Under the pieces are notes generated by a model. That model searched no databases, was not told the origin of the DNA, and was given only the letters and a program-made list of their open reading frames with translations. Made by a program: the position numbers and the translations under genes. This document shows, in pieces, positions 48,899-59,388 of a stretch of 64,000 nucleotides of DNA. Position 1 is the first letter of the stretch. Every line of letters begins with the position of its first letter. Source of the stretch: Rhodoplanes sp. Z2-YC6860. GTDB taxonomy: Bacteria > Pseudomonadota > Alphaproteobacteria > Rhizobiales > Xanthobacteraceae. The stretch spans positions 4,052,029 to 4,116,028 of the forward strand of contig NZ_CP007440.1 in the NCBI RefSeq assembly GCF_001579845.1, given 5' to 3'.

Positions 48899-51112
48899 AT
48901 GAACAAGCCTCTCAAGAGCTCCGACACCTCGCTCAGCCGCCGCCAGATCATGATCGGCGCGGCCGGTTTCTCGTTCGCATTTGCGCTCGGCGGTCGCGCC
49001 GACGCGGCGGTGCTGGCCGGCGAGCGCGCCGGGCAGACCATGAGCCCGTGGATCAGCATCGCGACCGACGGCACCATCACCATCATGTCAGCGGCGACCG
49101 AAATGGGGCAGGGATCGATGACCTCGCTGCCGCTGATCATCGCCGAAGAGCTCGATGCCGATTGGACGAAGGTCAAGATCGTCCCGGCGCCGGCGCAGGA
49201 CGCCATCTACGGCAATCCGGGCTTTGGCGGCATGATGTACACCGCAGGTTCGAATGCGGTGACAAGCTACTATGTGCCGCTGCGCACGGCCGGCGCACAG
49301 GTGCGCCGCGTGCTGCTCGACAACGCCGCACGCAAGTGGGCCGTGCCGGTTGCGGAACTGTCCACCGAGCCGAGCACGGTGGTGCACGCCAAGTCCGGGC
49401 GCAGGCTCAGCTACGGCGACATCGCGCAATTCGCCGAGGTGCCGGCCAAGGCGCCTGAGATCAAGCCGGAGGACCTCAAGAAGCCCGCCGACTTCCGTCT
49501 GATCGGCCAGGACGTGATGCGGATCGAATTGCCGCTGAAGGTCACCGGCAAGGCGACCTACGGCATCGACGTGCAGGTGCCCGGCATGCTGTACGGCACG
49601 GTGCTGCGCGCGCCGGTCGAAGGCTCGGTGCCGAACAAGATCGACGAAGCCAAGGCCAAGGCGGTGCCGGGCGTGGTGGCGGTGATCCGGCTGCCGCACG
49701 GTGTCGGCGTTGTCGCCGAGACCGCCTGGGCAGCGCTGAAGGCGCGGCAAACGCTCAACGACGCGGTGACCTGGACGCGCACGGGCGTGGCCTGGGGCTT
49801 CGACAGCGACAAGGGCCACGACACCTTCGCGGCCGATGCCAAGAACATGAAACAGGCGGCGCGTGACTGGAGCGCCCAGGGCAACGCCCGTGCGGCGTTC
49901 CAGAACGCAGCCAGCGTCGTGGAAGGCGAATTCCGCTGCGACTATGCGTATCACGCGCAGATGGAGCCGTTGAACGCGGTGGCATCGGTGTCGCCCAATG
50001 GCGATGCGGTCGAGATCTGGGCTGGCACGCAAAGCCAGACCACTGCGACCGAGGCGCCGGCCAAGTTCCTCGGCATCTCGCGCGACAAGGTGAAGCTCCA
50101 CGACCTGTTGATGGGCGGTGGCTTCGGCCGCCGCGGCAATCGCGACGTCGATTTCATCATGGATGCGGTGATGCTCTCGAAAGAGGTCGGCAAACCGGTG
50201 AAGTCGATGTGGACCCGCGAAGACGACGTCCACAACGGCCGTTTCCGGCCGCTGTCCGCGCACTATCTGCGCGCTGCTTTCGATGCGCAGGGCAAGCTCG
50301 CCGCCTGGCACCATCGGCTAGCGGCCGACCGCATCACGCCGTTCATGGACCCGGTTCGCTTCCAGCAGGGCGGCGGCAAGGACGGCATGGTGATGGCCGG
50401 CACCGACATCCGCGGTTACGATGTGCCGCATCAACTGGTCGAACAGCTCTATCGTGACACCGGTGTGCGCACCAATCCGCTGCGCGGGATCGGCGTCACC
50501 GCCAACAAGTATGCGACAGAAGCCTTCATGGATGAGGTTGCGCGCAAGCGTGGCCAGGATCCATTGGCGTTCCGGCTCGAGCTGCTGAAGGATACGCCGC
50601 GCGCCTACAACGCCGTCAAACGCGTCGCCGAGATGGCCGAGTGGGGCAAGAAGCGTGAAGGCCGGGCGTTGGGCCTCGCCTATATCGACTACTCGGGCAG
50701 CCAGGTCGCAGGCGTCGCCGAGGTCTCGCTCAACCGCGCAACCGGCGAGATCAAGATGCACAATTTTTGGTGCACAATCGACTGCGGTGTCGCGGTGCAG
50801 CCCGACAACATCATCGCGCAGACCGAAAGCTCGATCGTCTACGGTCTCGGTCTCTCCATGACCGAACGTATCTCGATCAAGGACGGCGCGGTGGAGCAGT
50901 CGAATTTCTACGACTACACGCTACCCCGGATGCGCGACGTACCGCAGATGCACATCGAGCTGATCAAGACCGACAATCATCCGACCGGCGCCGGTCAGAT
51001 GGCAACGCCCTTGATCGCTCCGTGCATCTCGAATGCCGTCGCCGATATGACCGGTGTGCGGCTTCGTCACACACCGTTCCTGCCGGATCGCGTGAAGAAA
51101 GCATTGGCATAG
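48899..51112 (+). CDS. Molybdopterin subunit of a molybdenum hydroxylase (IorB-like), copy 2
   Basis: A 737-residue large subunit with a Tat signal (LSRRQIMIGAAGFSFAFALG, residues 13-32). Segments TEMGQGSMTSLPLIIAEEL, DLLMGGGFGRRGNRDVDF and GIGVTANKYATEAFMDEVA fit the IorB / periplasmic aldehyde dehydrogenase group. At the position of the catalytic Glu702 of copy 1, both 37 residues before the C-terminus, this protein has Gln700 (PTGAGQMATP). That exchange could weaken hydroxylase activity or mark another reaction type. Its substrate is unknown. Confidence 0.9.
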   Translation: MNKPLKSSDTSLSRRQIMIGAAGFSFAFALGGRADAAVLAGERAGQTMSPWISIATDGTITIMSAATEMGQGSMTSLPLIIAEELDADWTKVKIVPAPAQDAIYGNPGFGGMMYTAGSNAVTSYYVPLRTAGAQVRRVLLDNAARKWAVPVAELSTEPSTVVHAKSGRRLSYGDIAQFAEVPAKAPEIKPEDLKKPADFRLIGQDVMRIELPLKVTGKATYGIDVQVPGMLYGTVLRAPVEGSVPNKIDEAKAKAVPGVVAVIRLPHGVGVVAETAWAALKARQTLNDAVTWTRTGVAWGFDSDKGHDTFAADAKNMKQAARDWSAQGNARAAFQNAASVVEGEFRCDYAYHAQMEPLNAVASVSPNGDAVEIWAGTQSQTTATEAPAKFLGISRDKVKLHDLLMGGGFGRRGNRDVDFIMDAVMLSKEVGKPVKSMWTREDDVHNGRFRPLSAHYLRAAFDAQGKLAAWHHRLAADRITPFMDPVRFQQGGGKDGMVMAGTDIRGYDVPHQLVEQLYRDTGVRTNPLRGIGVTANKYATEAFMDEVARKRGQDPLAFRLELLKDTPRAYNAVKRVAEMAEWGKKREGRALGLAYIDYSGSQVAGVAEVSLNRATGEIKMHNFWCTIDCGVAVQPDNIIAQTESSIVYGLGLSMTERISIKDGAVEQSNFYDYTLPRMRDVPQMHIELIKTDNHPTGAGQMATPLIAPCISNAVADMTGVRLRHTPFLPDRVKKALA

Positions 51113-51137
51113 GCGGTCGCACTCGCTCATCAAATAA

Positions 51138-51166
51138 AAACCGGGCCGCTATCGGCGGCCCGGTTT
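51138..51166. terminator. Bidirectional intrinsic terminator
   Basis: AAACCGGGCCGC (51138-51149) pairs with GCGGCCCGGTTT (51155-51166), with A and T runs on either side; it serves the hydroxylase genes and the convergent zinc-ribbon gene. Confidence 0.88.
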
Positions 51167-51195
51167 CCGTTTTCAGTATCGAGCAGTGCTCGAAA

Positions 51196-51387
51196 TCAGC
51201 CGACCTCAACGTCCGTGCTGAAGCCGTTGCCGCAGGGTTCGCAAAGCCAAGCATGGCGCACGCGACGCTCGTGGACGAACGACGAAAGCTCGGGCACGAA
51301 CTGTTCATTCCCGCACGCGGGACAAAGCGGGCGGTTGAAATAGCGCGCAAATGAGATCACTGCGGGCGTGGCATTCTCAAGCGTCAT
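51196..51387 (-). CDS. Small zinc-ribbon protein
   Basis: A 63-residue protein (MTLENATPAVISFARYFNRP...) with two CxxC knuckles, CPACGN and CEPCGN, 28 residues apart, forming a probable zinc ribbon. The framework CPACGNEQFVPELSSFVHE is common in rhizobial small proteins without known role. The ATG at 51387 is preferred over an in-frame start 18 bases earlier. Confidence 0.75.
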   Translation of the reverse strand: MTLENATPAVISFARYFNRPLCPACGNEQFVPELSSFVHERRVRHAWLCEPCGNGFSTDVEVG

Positions 51388-52091
51388 GCACGTCCTCCTG
51401 TCCATTGCGATTGCCTCTCTCTGCTGTATTGCACCGCAACTTGCAGGCAGTCTGTGGCGACAGCGCGACCTCGCAGTGAAACTCCAATGACGGGGAAGGG
51501 AAGAGACTGCGGCGCGTTACCGGTGCTTCGGCGTGAAGAAACGTGCGCTGGTCTGTCACGGCAGAGTCATACAACGCGGCAAAGCATTGTCGGCGAGCGG
51601 TTTAGAGTCCGTGCCGCGCGCAGCTCCACGCCGCTGAAAATGGAAAAGCCCGCCGGACCGGCTTGCATCGATACGGCGGGCGGCTTCTTTGGAAAGGGAC
51701 TTCACTAAAACTTGTGGGACGCTTCCGTCCGGCCCCGGAGGCCCAGTGGGGGACTGTGGGGGATTGGGCGGACCGAGACCGGAGGAAGCGAACCGGAAAA
51801 CTCAGTTTCCTTCAGTCAACATCGTGACCAAATCCGGAGAACCTCGAAGTCTCCTGAAGCTTCTCTGGCGGGGCCGAACCGGTGTTTTCCCTTCGGTTCG
51901 GCGCCGCCGTTCGATGGTCGGAACGTAAGGCTGGACCGGGATTCTCGGTGTGTTCGGCGTCACAAAACTGCCGATTGCGGAAAAATACTCTGAAGTTGTT
52001 CAAATCGCTGTGGAATTGGCCGGCTGGATCGGCCGGGCGGCTGCGTTTTTGGCTTGGAAACGGTGTCCCTATGCCCTAGACCAACGCCCGT
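51388..52091. other. 704-bp gene-poor region upstream of tRNA-Lys
   Basis: No convincing gene. A weak hairpin GCCCGCCG / CGGCGGGC (51648-51681) may be an old terminator. Open frames at 51487-51708 and 51950 onward lack support; the latter runs straight through the tRNA. A region such as this next to a tRNA may hold remains of an integrated element, but no integrase or attachment repeat was found. Confidence 0.5.
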
Positions 52092-52166
52092 GGGCCCGTA
52101 GCTCAGCGGTAGAGCACTCGACTTTTAATCGAGTGGTCGATGGTTCGAATCCATCCGGGCTCACCA
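52092..52166 (+). tRNA. trnK: tRNA-Lys (anticodon UUU)
   Basis: Cloverleaf read by eye: acceptor GGGCCCG / CGGGCTC (one G-T pair), D arm GCTC...GAGC, anticodon stem CTCGA / TCGAG with loop CTTTTAA (anticodon TTT), T arm GGTTCGAATCC, and encoded CCA end. Translation of this gene in one frame gives the familiar ARSSAVEHSTFNRVVDGSNP artefact. Confidence 0.96.
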
Positions 52167-52505
52167 CCCCAACATTTTCGCGCGGCTTTGCTTCCCCCAG
52201 GGCTGTCTTGGGACCTGTCTTGGGGACCTGCTTGGGCTATGGCGGGCTTCGTGGCGCAGGTGCATGGCCAAGAGGGCGACGCTCGCTACGCGGCGTCCTT
52301 TGCCGGCCCATGCCGAGACGTCGCAGGCGAGGCAGTCTTGGCAGTGCCGCGAGCGGGCCGGCGGGATTGCACGATGAAGATCGTCCAGTCGACATGGTGC
52401 GTAGCGGCACTTCCCAAAATCATCCCGTATGGTCTGTGACTTCCCGCACTTTGCAACTGCGAAGTGTGGGGCCAAGTTACGTGGACGGTTGGAAAGGAAC
52501 GCGCC
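52167..52505. other. Intergenic region after tRNA-Lys
   Basis: 339 bp without a supported gene; open frames are short, overlap the tRNA or lack ribosome sites. Several CTTGGG-type direct repeats (52190-52240) were noted but have no clear meaning. Confidence 0.4.
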
Positions 52506-52691
52506 ATGTACACGACAGCCCAGAGCATCCACCCGGTGCACAGCATCTTTGGCGCCGGCTACATTGCCGAAAATCACGCCGATGACGAGCACCTCAAGCT
52601 GCCGCCGATCGAGGGCGAAACGCAGTTCAGCGATTTTGTGAAGTCGCTGCGTATGCTGGTTGGCGGCGAGTTGGCGGTCACGAAGCGTTGA
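52506..52691 (+). CDS. Small hypothetical protein
   Basis: A 61-residue protein (MYTTAQSIHPVHSIFGAGYI...) with a His-rich, acidic centre (AENHADDEHLKLPP) and a helical C-terminus. GAAAGGAAC lies ahead of the ATG. It looks like a rhizobial orphan protein; function unknown. Confidence 0.6.
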   Translation: MYTTAQSIHPVHSIFGAGYIAENHADDEHLKLPPIEGETQFSDFVKSLRMLVGGELAVTKR

Positions 52692-53086
52692 CTTGGAAAC
52701 TTTGAGTCCGGTATGAGCCATTTCCGGCGTGTCATGCCGCTGTGTCGTGAGGCCGATTAGCTGTTAACGAATACGGCCGGTCATTTTGACGCACGACAGT
52801 TTTTGCGACTGCAGAAAACTGTTGCAGCGCATGCTCATTTTTTCACGGGGATAGCCCAGGCGGTCGCCTCACTGCTGACGACTTTGTTCGGCAGATTCCC
52901 GATTCGATCCGTAGCAACCGCGCCGTCCCAAGCGTCTCGAGTCTCAATCTTGGGGCTCCGCCAATCTCGGATCGGATTCAGGAACCACGAGCCATTCCGG
53001 CGACTTGCTTTGTCAGGTCCCCGTTGGCGCAACCACGGGTACCGGACACCGCAAAATCGAACGTCGGGGGGCAGAAGGAGCTCATC
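52692..53086. other. Intergenic region
   Basis: 395 bp without a supported gene. GGAAC at 52981-52985 is not followed by a CGTT at the right distance, so no EcfG promoter is called. Nothing else was recognised. Confidence 0.4.
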
Positions 53087-53506
53087 ATGTGCGACTACAG
53101 CCTCGAGAACGTTGCATCACGGCCGGCCACAGTGGCCGACCGTCTGGTCTCCACCAACTTCACCGGCACTTTCACACGCGGATTTGCCGGCGCCGATGAC
53201 ACCGGCACGGCGGTGTGCCTGCGGCCAGGCACTGAGATCGCCTTCGAACAGGCACCGCGCTTCGAAGATCCAATGAGCCATTCCGAACAGACCGCAAGCG
53301 GGATGACGGCACGTTTCCGTCAGGTCAACCTGCAGGCGCCGTGCACACATCACGACGCGCTGGAGTTTGCCGACGGCACGATCGTGCTGGTGGCGCGGCT
53401 GATCTCGGGACAACGGGCAACGGTGCTGCAGTTGCCGGTCGAGCCCGAAACCGCTGAACCCGCTGCCGAAGCGGCCAAGCGCGAGGCCGAGGCTCTCAAC
53501 TCCTGA
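53087..53506 (+). CDS. Conserved rhizobial protein (MCDYSL family)
   Basis: A 139-residue protein that starts MCDYSLENVASRPATVADRL, a recurring start in rhizobial orphan proteins. A conserved stretch FTRGFAGADDTGTAVCLRPG and later THHDALEFADGTIVLVARL follow, the C-terminus is Ala/Glu-rich. The ribosome site AAGGAG lies before the ATG. No function is known. A perfect hairpin overlaps its stop codon. Confidence 0.78.
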   Translation: MCDYSLENVASRPATVADRLVSTNFTGTFTRGFAGADDTGTAVCLRPGTEIAFEQAPRFEDPMSHSEQTASGMTARFRQVNLQAPCTHHDALEFADGTIVLVARLISGQRATVLQLPVEPETAEPAAEAAKREAEALNS

Positions 53507-53516
53507 GTTGAGAGCC
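53491..53516. repeat. Perfect palindrome over a stop codon
   Basis: GGCTCTCAACT and AGTTGAGAGCC form an 11-bp stem around CCTG; the stop TGA of the MCDYSL gene lies inside (53504-53506). It is not followed by a T tract; it may protect the 3' end of the mRNA. Confidence 0.7.
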
Positions 53517-53534
53517 TACGTGCAACACAAGGTC

Positions 53535-53567
53535 GTGAAAGCCTCGGTACGCCGCTGAGGCTTTCAC
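53535..53567. repeat. Hairpin downstream of the MCDYSL gene
   Basis: GTGAAAGCCTC pairs with GAGGCTTTCAC (11 bp) around an 11-base loop; no T tract follows. With the preceding palindrome it forms a two-hairpin 3' region. Confidence 0.6.
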
Positions 53568-53737
53568 CCGGAGACTCATGAGATCAGTCTCCGCATCGCA
53601 GGGAAGCCGGATGTTCGACCGCGAACATTGCCGGGCGCGCTTCCCTGCAGCTTGTCTTCACAATTGGTTGTTTTCCAACGGCGCGTCGCAGCATCGGCGC
53701 GCCGGGGCGGTCTTTGCGTTGGTCGTGCGAGCCCGCA

Positions 53738-53762
53738 GGAACGATCGGAGCATGCAGACGTT
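53738..53762 (+). promoter_or_regulatory. EcfG-type general stress promoter of the CBS-domain gene
   Basis: GGAAC (53738-53742), 16 bases, CGTT (53759-53762) is a full match to the EcfG consensus. Transcription would start near 53770, about 60 bases before the CBS-domain gene at 53832. Confidence 0.65.
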
Positions 53763-53831
53763 CGCCCGAAGATGCGGCGCAGCATGCGCGGCGTCGGTAA
53801 CGGGAGGGAATGATTAGACAGGAGAGCAGCG

Positions 53832-54268
53832 ATGAAGGTCAGTGAAGCGATGACCCGGGACGTCCATCTCGCCAGTCCGAACGAAACCGTCCAGCAGGCG
53901 GCGCGGCTGATGGCGAGTCTCGATGCCGGCCTGCTGCCGGTCAGCGAAGACAATCGCCTGGTTGGCATGATCACCGATCGCGACATCGCGACCAAAGGTG
54001 TGGCGCGAGGGAAATGGCCAAACGCCAAGATCAGCGAGGTCATGACGCGGGACGTCAAATACTGCTTCGACGATCAGGACCTCGAAGAGGTCACGCACAA
54101 CATGGCCGATATCCAGGTGCGCCGGCTGCCGGTTCTGAATCACGACAAGCGACTGGCATCATCTCGCTCGGCGACATCGCGGTGATGAAAGGCAGTACGG
54201 GCAATGGTGCTGCCCATGCGCTCTCAGGGATTTCGCAGCCCGGCGGCCAGCACAGCCAGACGGGGTAA
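53832..54268 (+). pseudogene. CBS-domain protein, frameshifted near its end
   Basis: The first frame from ATG 53832 (MKVSEAMTRDVHLASPNETV) encodes two CBS domains (first about 1-60, second about 68-110), as in nucleotide-sensing stress proteins. At about 54157-54165 the frame goes wrong: after HDKRL the expected VGIISLGDIA is found only in another frame, where GIISLGDIAVMKGSTGNGAA continues to a stop at 54268. One or four bases seem missing after CTGG. As read, the first frame stops at 54185 with an unrelated tail (ASSRSATSR). Either a true mutation or a sequencing error. The gene has an EcfG promoter. Confidence 0.75.
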
Positions 54269-54292
54269 GTGTGCAACTCGCCGGAATGCAAT

Positions 54293-54317
54293 AAGCCCGG
54301 TCGCGACCGGGCTTTTT
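54293..54317. terminator. Intrinsic terminator
   Basis: AAGCCCGGTCG and CGACCGGGCTT form a perfect palindrome, followed by TTT; it lies between the CBS-domain gene and the convergent secreted-protein gene. Confidence 0.85.
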
Positions 54318-54344
54318 GCTGGGATGGGCCGGTGGGTTGCTATG

Positions 54345-54617
54345 TCACCACCAGTCGTATCCGCCGTGGCGCGGCTGATAGCCGGACGACCATCGCCAGT
54401 CGCCCTGATAGGGCCGGCTATAGGTTTCGTAGCCATAAGATCTGCCATAACCCCAGTGGCCCGCCGGACCGTAATAGGCTCGCGGCGTCGGCACGCTTTG
54501 CGGATCGCTCGTGTTCGCCCAAGCCGGATCGCCGGGACCGTAACTCTGCGCCATCGCCACGCCTGACACCAAGGTGAGCGCTGTGGCGAAGGCTGTGGTC
54601 ATCAGTGCTCGCATCAT
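54345..54617 (-). CDS. Small secreted Tyr/Gly-rich protein
   Basis: A 90-residue protein with a signal peptide (MMRALMTTAFATALTLVSGVAMAQ). The mature chain is rich in Tyr, Gly, Pro and Trp (YYGPAGHWGYGRSYGYETYS), a low-complexity composition like that of the gene at 28548-28883. GAGGAGAGA precedes the ATG. Function unknown. Confidence 0.75.
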   Translation of the reverse strand: MMRALMTTAFATALTLVSGVAMAQSYGPGDPAWANTSDPQSVPTPRAYYGPAGHWGYGRSYGYETYSRPYQGDWRWSSGYQPRHGGYDWW

Positions 54618-54741
54618 TCTCTCCTCTTCGTTGCCTACCAAGGGCAACCGATCGGAAACGGTGTCGTTCCGGATGAACTTTCGGTTCCGAGCGCTGTCGG
54701 TATAGAGTTTGCAAGTCAAAGCTTCCGACCAAGGAGGCGAG

Positions 54742-55710
54742 ATGCGCCGTCGAGACGTGTTGGGAATGCTGGCGGGAGCCGCGGCCGCATGGCCCGCAGC
54801 GGCCGTTGCTCAAGGTCCCGCTGGGCGGCCGATCACCATGATCGTGCCGTTTCCTGCGGGCGGCGGCGCGGATGTGCTGGTGCGCATCCTCACCAAGTAC
54901 ATGGAAGAGAAACTCGGCGAGACCATCATCGTGCTGAACCAGCCCGGCGCGGGCGGGGCGCTGGCCTTCGGCCAACTGGCGCGCGCCGCGCCTGATGGTC
55001 AAACGCTTGCCTGGACCTCGACCGGTTATGCCGTCATGGCGGCCACGCTCTCCAATCTCAGCTTCGATCCGCAACACGATTTCGTGCATATTTGCGACGT
55101 CGCCGAAAATCCGTTCGTGCTGGTGGTCAATCCGCAACTGCCGGTGACGAGCGTGAGGGAGCTGATCGACTACGCCAAGGCGCATCCGGACACGCTGAAT
55201 TTCGCGCACAACGGTGCCGCGACCTTGACCAATCTTGTGGTCGAATTGCTCAAGCTGAAGACCGGAATTTCCGTCGGACAGATCGCCTATCGCGGCGACA
55301 ATTTCTCAGTCAGCGATGTCATCGCGGGGCATGTGCAGGCGATGTTCTCCAACAGCCCGGTGGCGCTGCCTCATGTCGCAGCGGGCCGGCTGCGCGGCCT
55401 CGCTGTGACGTCGGCGCGACGCTCACCCGCGGCGCCCGATTTGCCGACGATGATCGAAGCTGGCGTGCCGGATTTCCAGGCGGTGGTGTGGCAGGGCTTC
55501 AGTGCCCCGGCGGCGACACCGCGCCTTGTCGTTGATCGGCTCAACGCTGCCGCGCGGCAGGCGTTGCAGGCTCCGGAGGTTGCCGGGCGCTTCAAGGACC
55601 TCGGCGCCGAACTCGTCGGCGGCACCCCGGACGAGTTCGGAGCGCTCGTCTCGCGCGAGCTCGATGTCTGGGCCGATGTGGTCCGCCGCTCCGGCGTGAA
55701 GGCGAACTAA
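54742..55710 (+). CDS. Bug/TctC-family receptor protein
   Basis: A 322-residue periplasmic binding protein with a twin-arginine-type start (MRRRDVLGMLAGAAAAWPAA) and signal end AVAQ. Family segments are RPITMIVPFPAGGGADVLVR and IIVLNQPGAGGALAFGQLAR. The ATG at 54742 has AAGGAGG five bases ahead. No tctAB is near. Ligand unknown. Confidence 0.92.
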   Translation: MRRRDVLGMLAGAAAAWPAAAVAQGPAGRPITMIVPFPAGGGADVLVRILTKYMEEKLGETIIVLNQPGAGGALAFGQLARAAPDGQTLAWTSTGYAVMAATLSNLSFDPQHDFVHICDVAENPFVLVVNPQLPVTSVRELIDYAKAHPDTLNFAHNGAATLTNLVVELLKLKTGISVGQIAYRGDNFSVSDVIAGHVQAMFSNSPVALPHVAAGRLRGLAVTSARRSPAAPDLPTMIEAGVPDFQAVVWQGFSAPAATPRLVVDRLNAAARQALQAPEVAGRFKDLGAELVGGTPDEFGALVSRELDVWADVVRRSGVKAN

Positions 55711-55866
55711 CGCACTTTGAGGCTGCGGACGGCCCCGGGATGGCTTCGCCGCCGTCAGCTTCGGTCTTCACGGCTGCTCGCCGTTGCCCGGTGCAATGCA
55801 CCAAGTCCTTCCGAATATTGAATTCTGTCGCGGCCGATATCAAATAGGGCAGTTCAAGGGTGGCTC

Positions 55867-56275
55867 ATGACAGATTTTCCCAATCGTTGGATGTGGTCGG
55901 AGGCGTGCGAGATGCTCGCCCGGGCGGAGCGGATGCATCGCGAGATGTTTCGCCCCGGGCGCTATGGCACGGCGGCGCCCGCTTGGGAGCCGCCGGTCGA
56001 CATGATCGAGACAGCCGAAGCCGTCCTGGTGCTGGTGGCGCTCCCGGGCGTCGACCCGGACCAGGTCGAGGCTGCGATCGATGGTGGCGACCTGATCGTC
56101 GCCGGCAGCCGCGTGCTGCCTGACGAGTTGCGGACCGCTGTGATCCATCGTCTCGAGTTGCCGCAGGGCCGTTTCGAGCGGCGCGTTCGCCTGCCGTCGG
56201 GCCGCTATTCCGCCGTGCATCGAGGCATGGCGAACGGCTGCATCGTGATCACGCTGGAGAAGGCGGGGGTGTCCC

Positions 56276-56283
<8 letters not shown>
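55867..56283 (+). CDS. Hsp20/alpha-crystallin small heat-shock protein
   Basis: A 138-residue small heat-shock protein. After a short N-terminal arm (MTDFPNRWMWSEACEMLARA) the alpha-crystallin domain covers about residues 45-132: PPVDMIETAEAVLVLVALPG, VIAGSRVLP-like strand, RLELPQGRFERRVRLPSG and a closing ANGCIVITLEKAG. It should hold unfolded proteins for refolding or degradation. It overlaps the lon start by eight bases, so holdase and protease are made together. Confidence 0.88.
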
Positions 56284-58711
<2,428 letters not shown>

Positions 58712-59070
58712 GGCCAATCCACTCGATGTGAATCTTTTGTAATGCGCTGACAAGATCGTGAAGCTGAAGCGCGCGTGTCTCGACAGAGATGCGCGCGCTT
58801 TCATTTTGTCCGCGGCCGGTAGTTTTGCACCGCAAAAATCAGGGATTCGCTGCAATCTTGCGGTGGTTTTTGCCGAATCCTGCTGATGCCGCTTAATGCG
58901 TTATTTTTGCGATGGAATTCTGATCGATATTTCAAATCCTGATCACGGGAGGGTGTGCGTTTAGTCACTTGTTGCGGTGCGAAGAAAGATTAGATCGCGG
59001 TCGTGAAAACGGGCGAGCGCCATATCGGGCTCGTCCGTTGGAAGAAGTCGAAGAAACGAAAGGTACGATC
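58712..59070. other. Intergenic region after lon
   Basis: 359 bp. The lon terminator is at 58767-58807. The rest is moderately AT-rich (58840-58990) and holds the presumed promoter of the small secreted gene, but no clear -35/-10 or EcfG/SOS match was seen. Confidence 0.5.
58767..58807 (+). terminator. Intrinsic terminator of lon
   Basis: AAGCGCGCG (58767-58775) pairs with CGCGCGCTT (58792-58800), followed by TCATTTT. Confidence 0.75.
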
Positions 59071-59334
59071 ATGAAGACCTTGAAGGTTTTAACTGCTGCT
59101 GCCGGGATTCTGCTCGCTGTCGCCGCGCCGACCTTGTCCGCAAGCGCGAAGGAACGCGTGCATCGCGGCTACAACGCCTATGCCAGCGATGCGGCGAGCG
59201 TCGAGCGCAACGCTCCGTACTACGGCTCTGCCGATAGCCGGGAAGCGCTGACGCCCCTGCAGCACAACTACCATCCGATTGCGCCGAACCAGCCGTATTC
59301 GGATCGTCCTTACGGCGATCCCGATCGCGACTAA
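59071..59334 (+). CDS. Small secreted Tyr/Pro-rich protein
   Basis: An 87-residue protein with signal peptide (MKTLKVLTAAAGILLAVAAP ... SASA). The mature part carries the repeats YNAYASD and NAPYYGSADS and ends PYSDRPYGDPDRD. It belongs to the same loose group of Tyr-rich periplasmic proteins as 28548 and 54345. A ribosome site (AAAGG) and a strong downstream terminator support it. Confidence 0.75.
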   Translation: MKTLKVLTAAAGILLAVAAPTLSASAKERVHRGYNAYASDAASVERNAPYYGSADSREALTPLQHNYHPIAPNQPYSDRPYGDPDRD

Positions 59335-59347
59335 TCGCGGCGGGAAC

Positions 59348-59376
59348 AAAGCCCCGGCCTCAACGGCCGGGGCTTT
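59348..59376. terminator. Bidirectional intrinsic terminator
   Basis: AAAGCCCCGGCC and GGCCGGGGCTTT (59365-59376) form a perfect 12-bp stem around TCAAC, serving both the secreted-protein gene and the convergent LLM gene. Confidence 0.9.
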
Positions 59377-59388
59377 GACTTGCGCGGC

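Noticed and set aside
51950-52585. Open frame with a plausible N-terminus (MFGVTKLPIAEKYSEVVQIA)
   Set aside because: It runs straight through tRNA-Lys and continues with a non-protein tail; no ribosome site.
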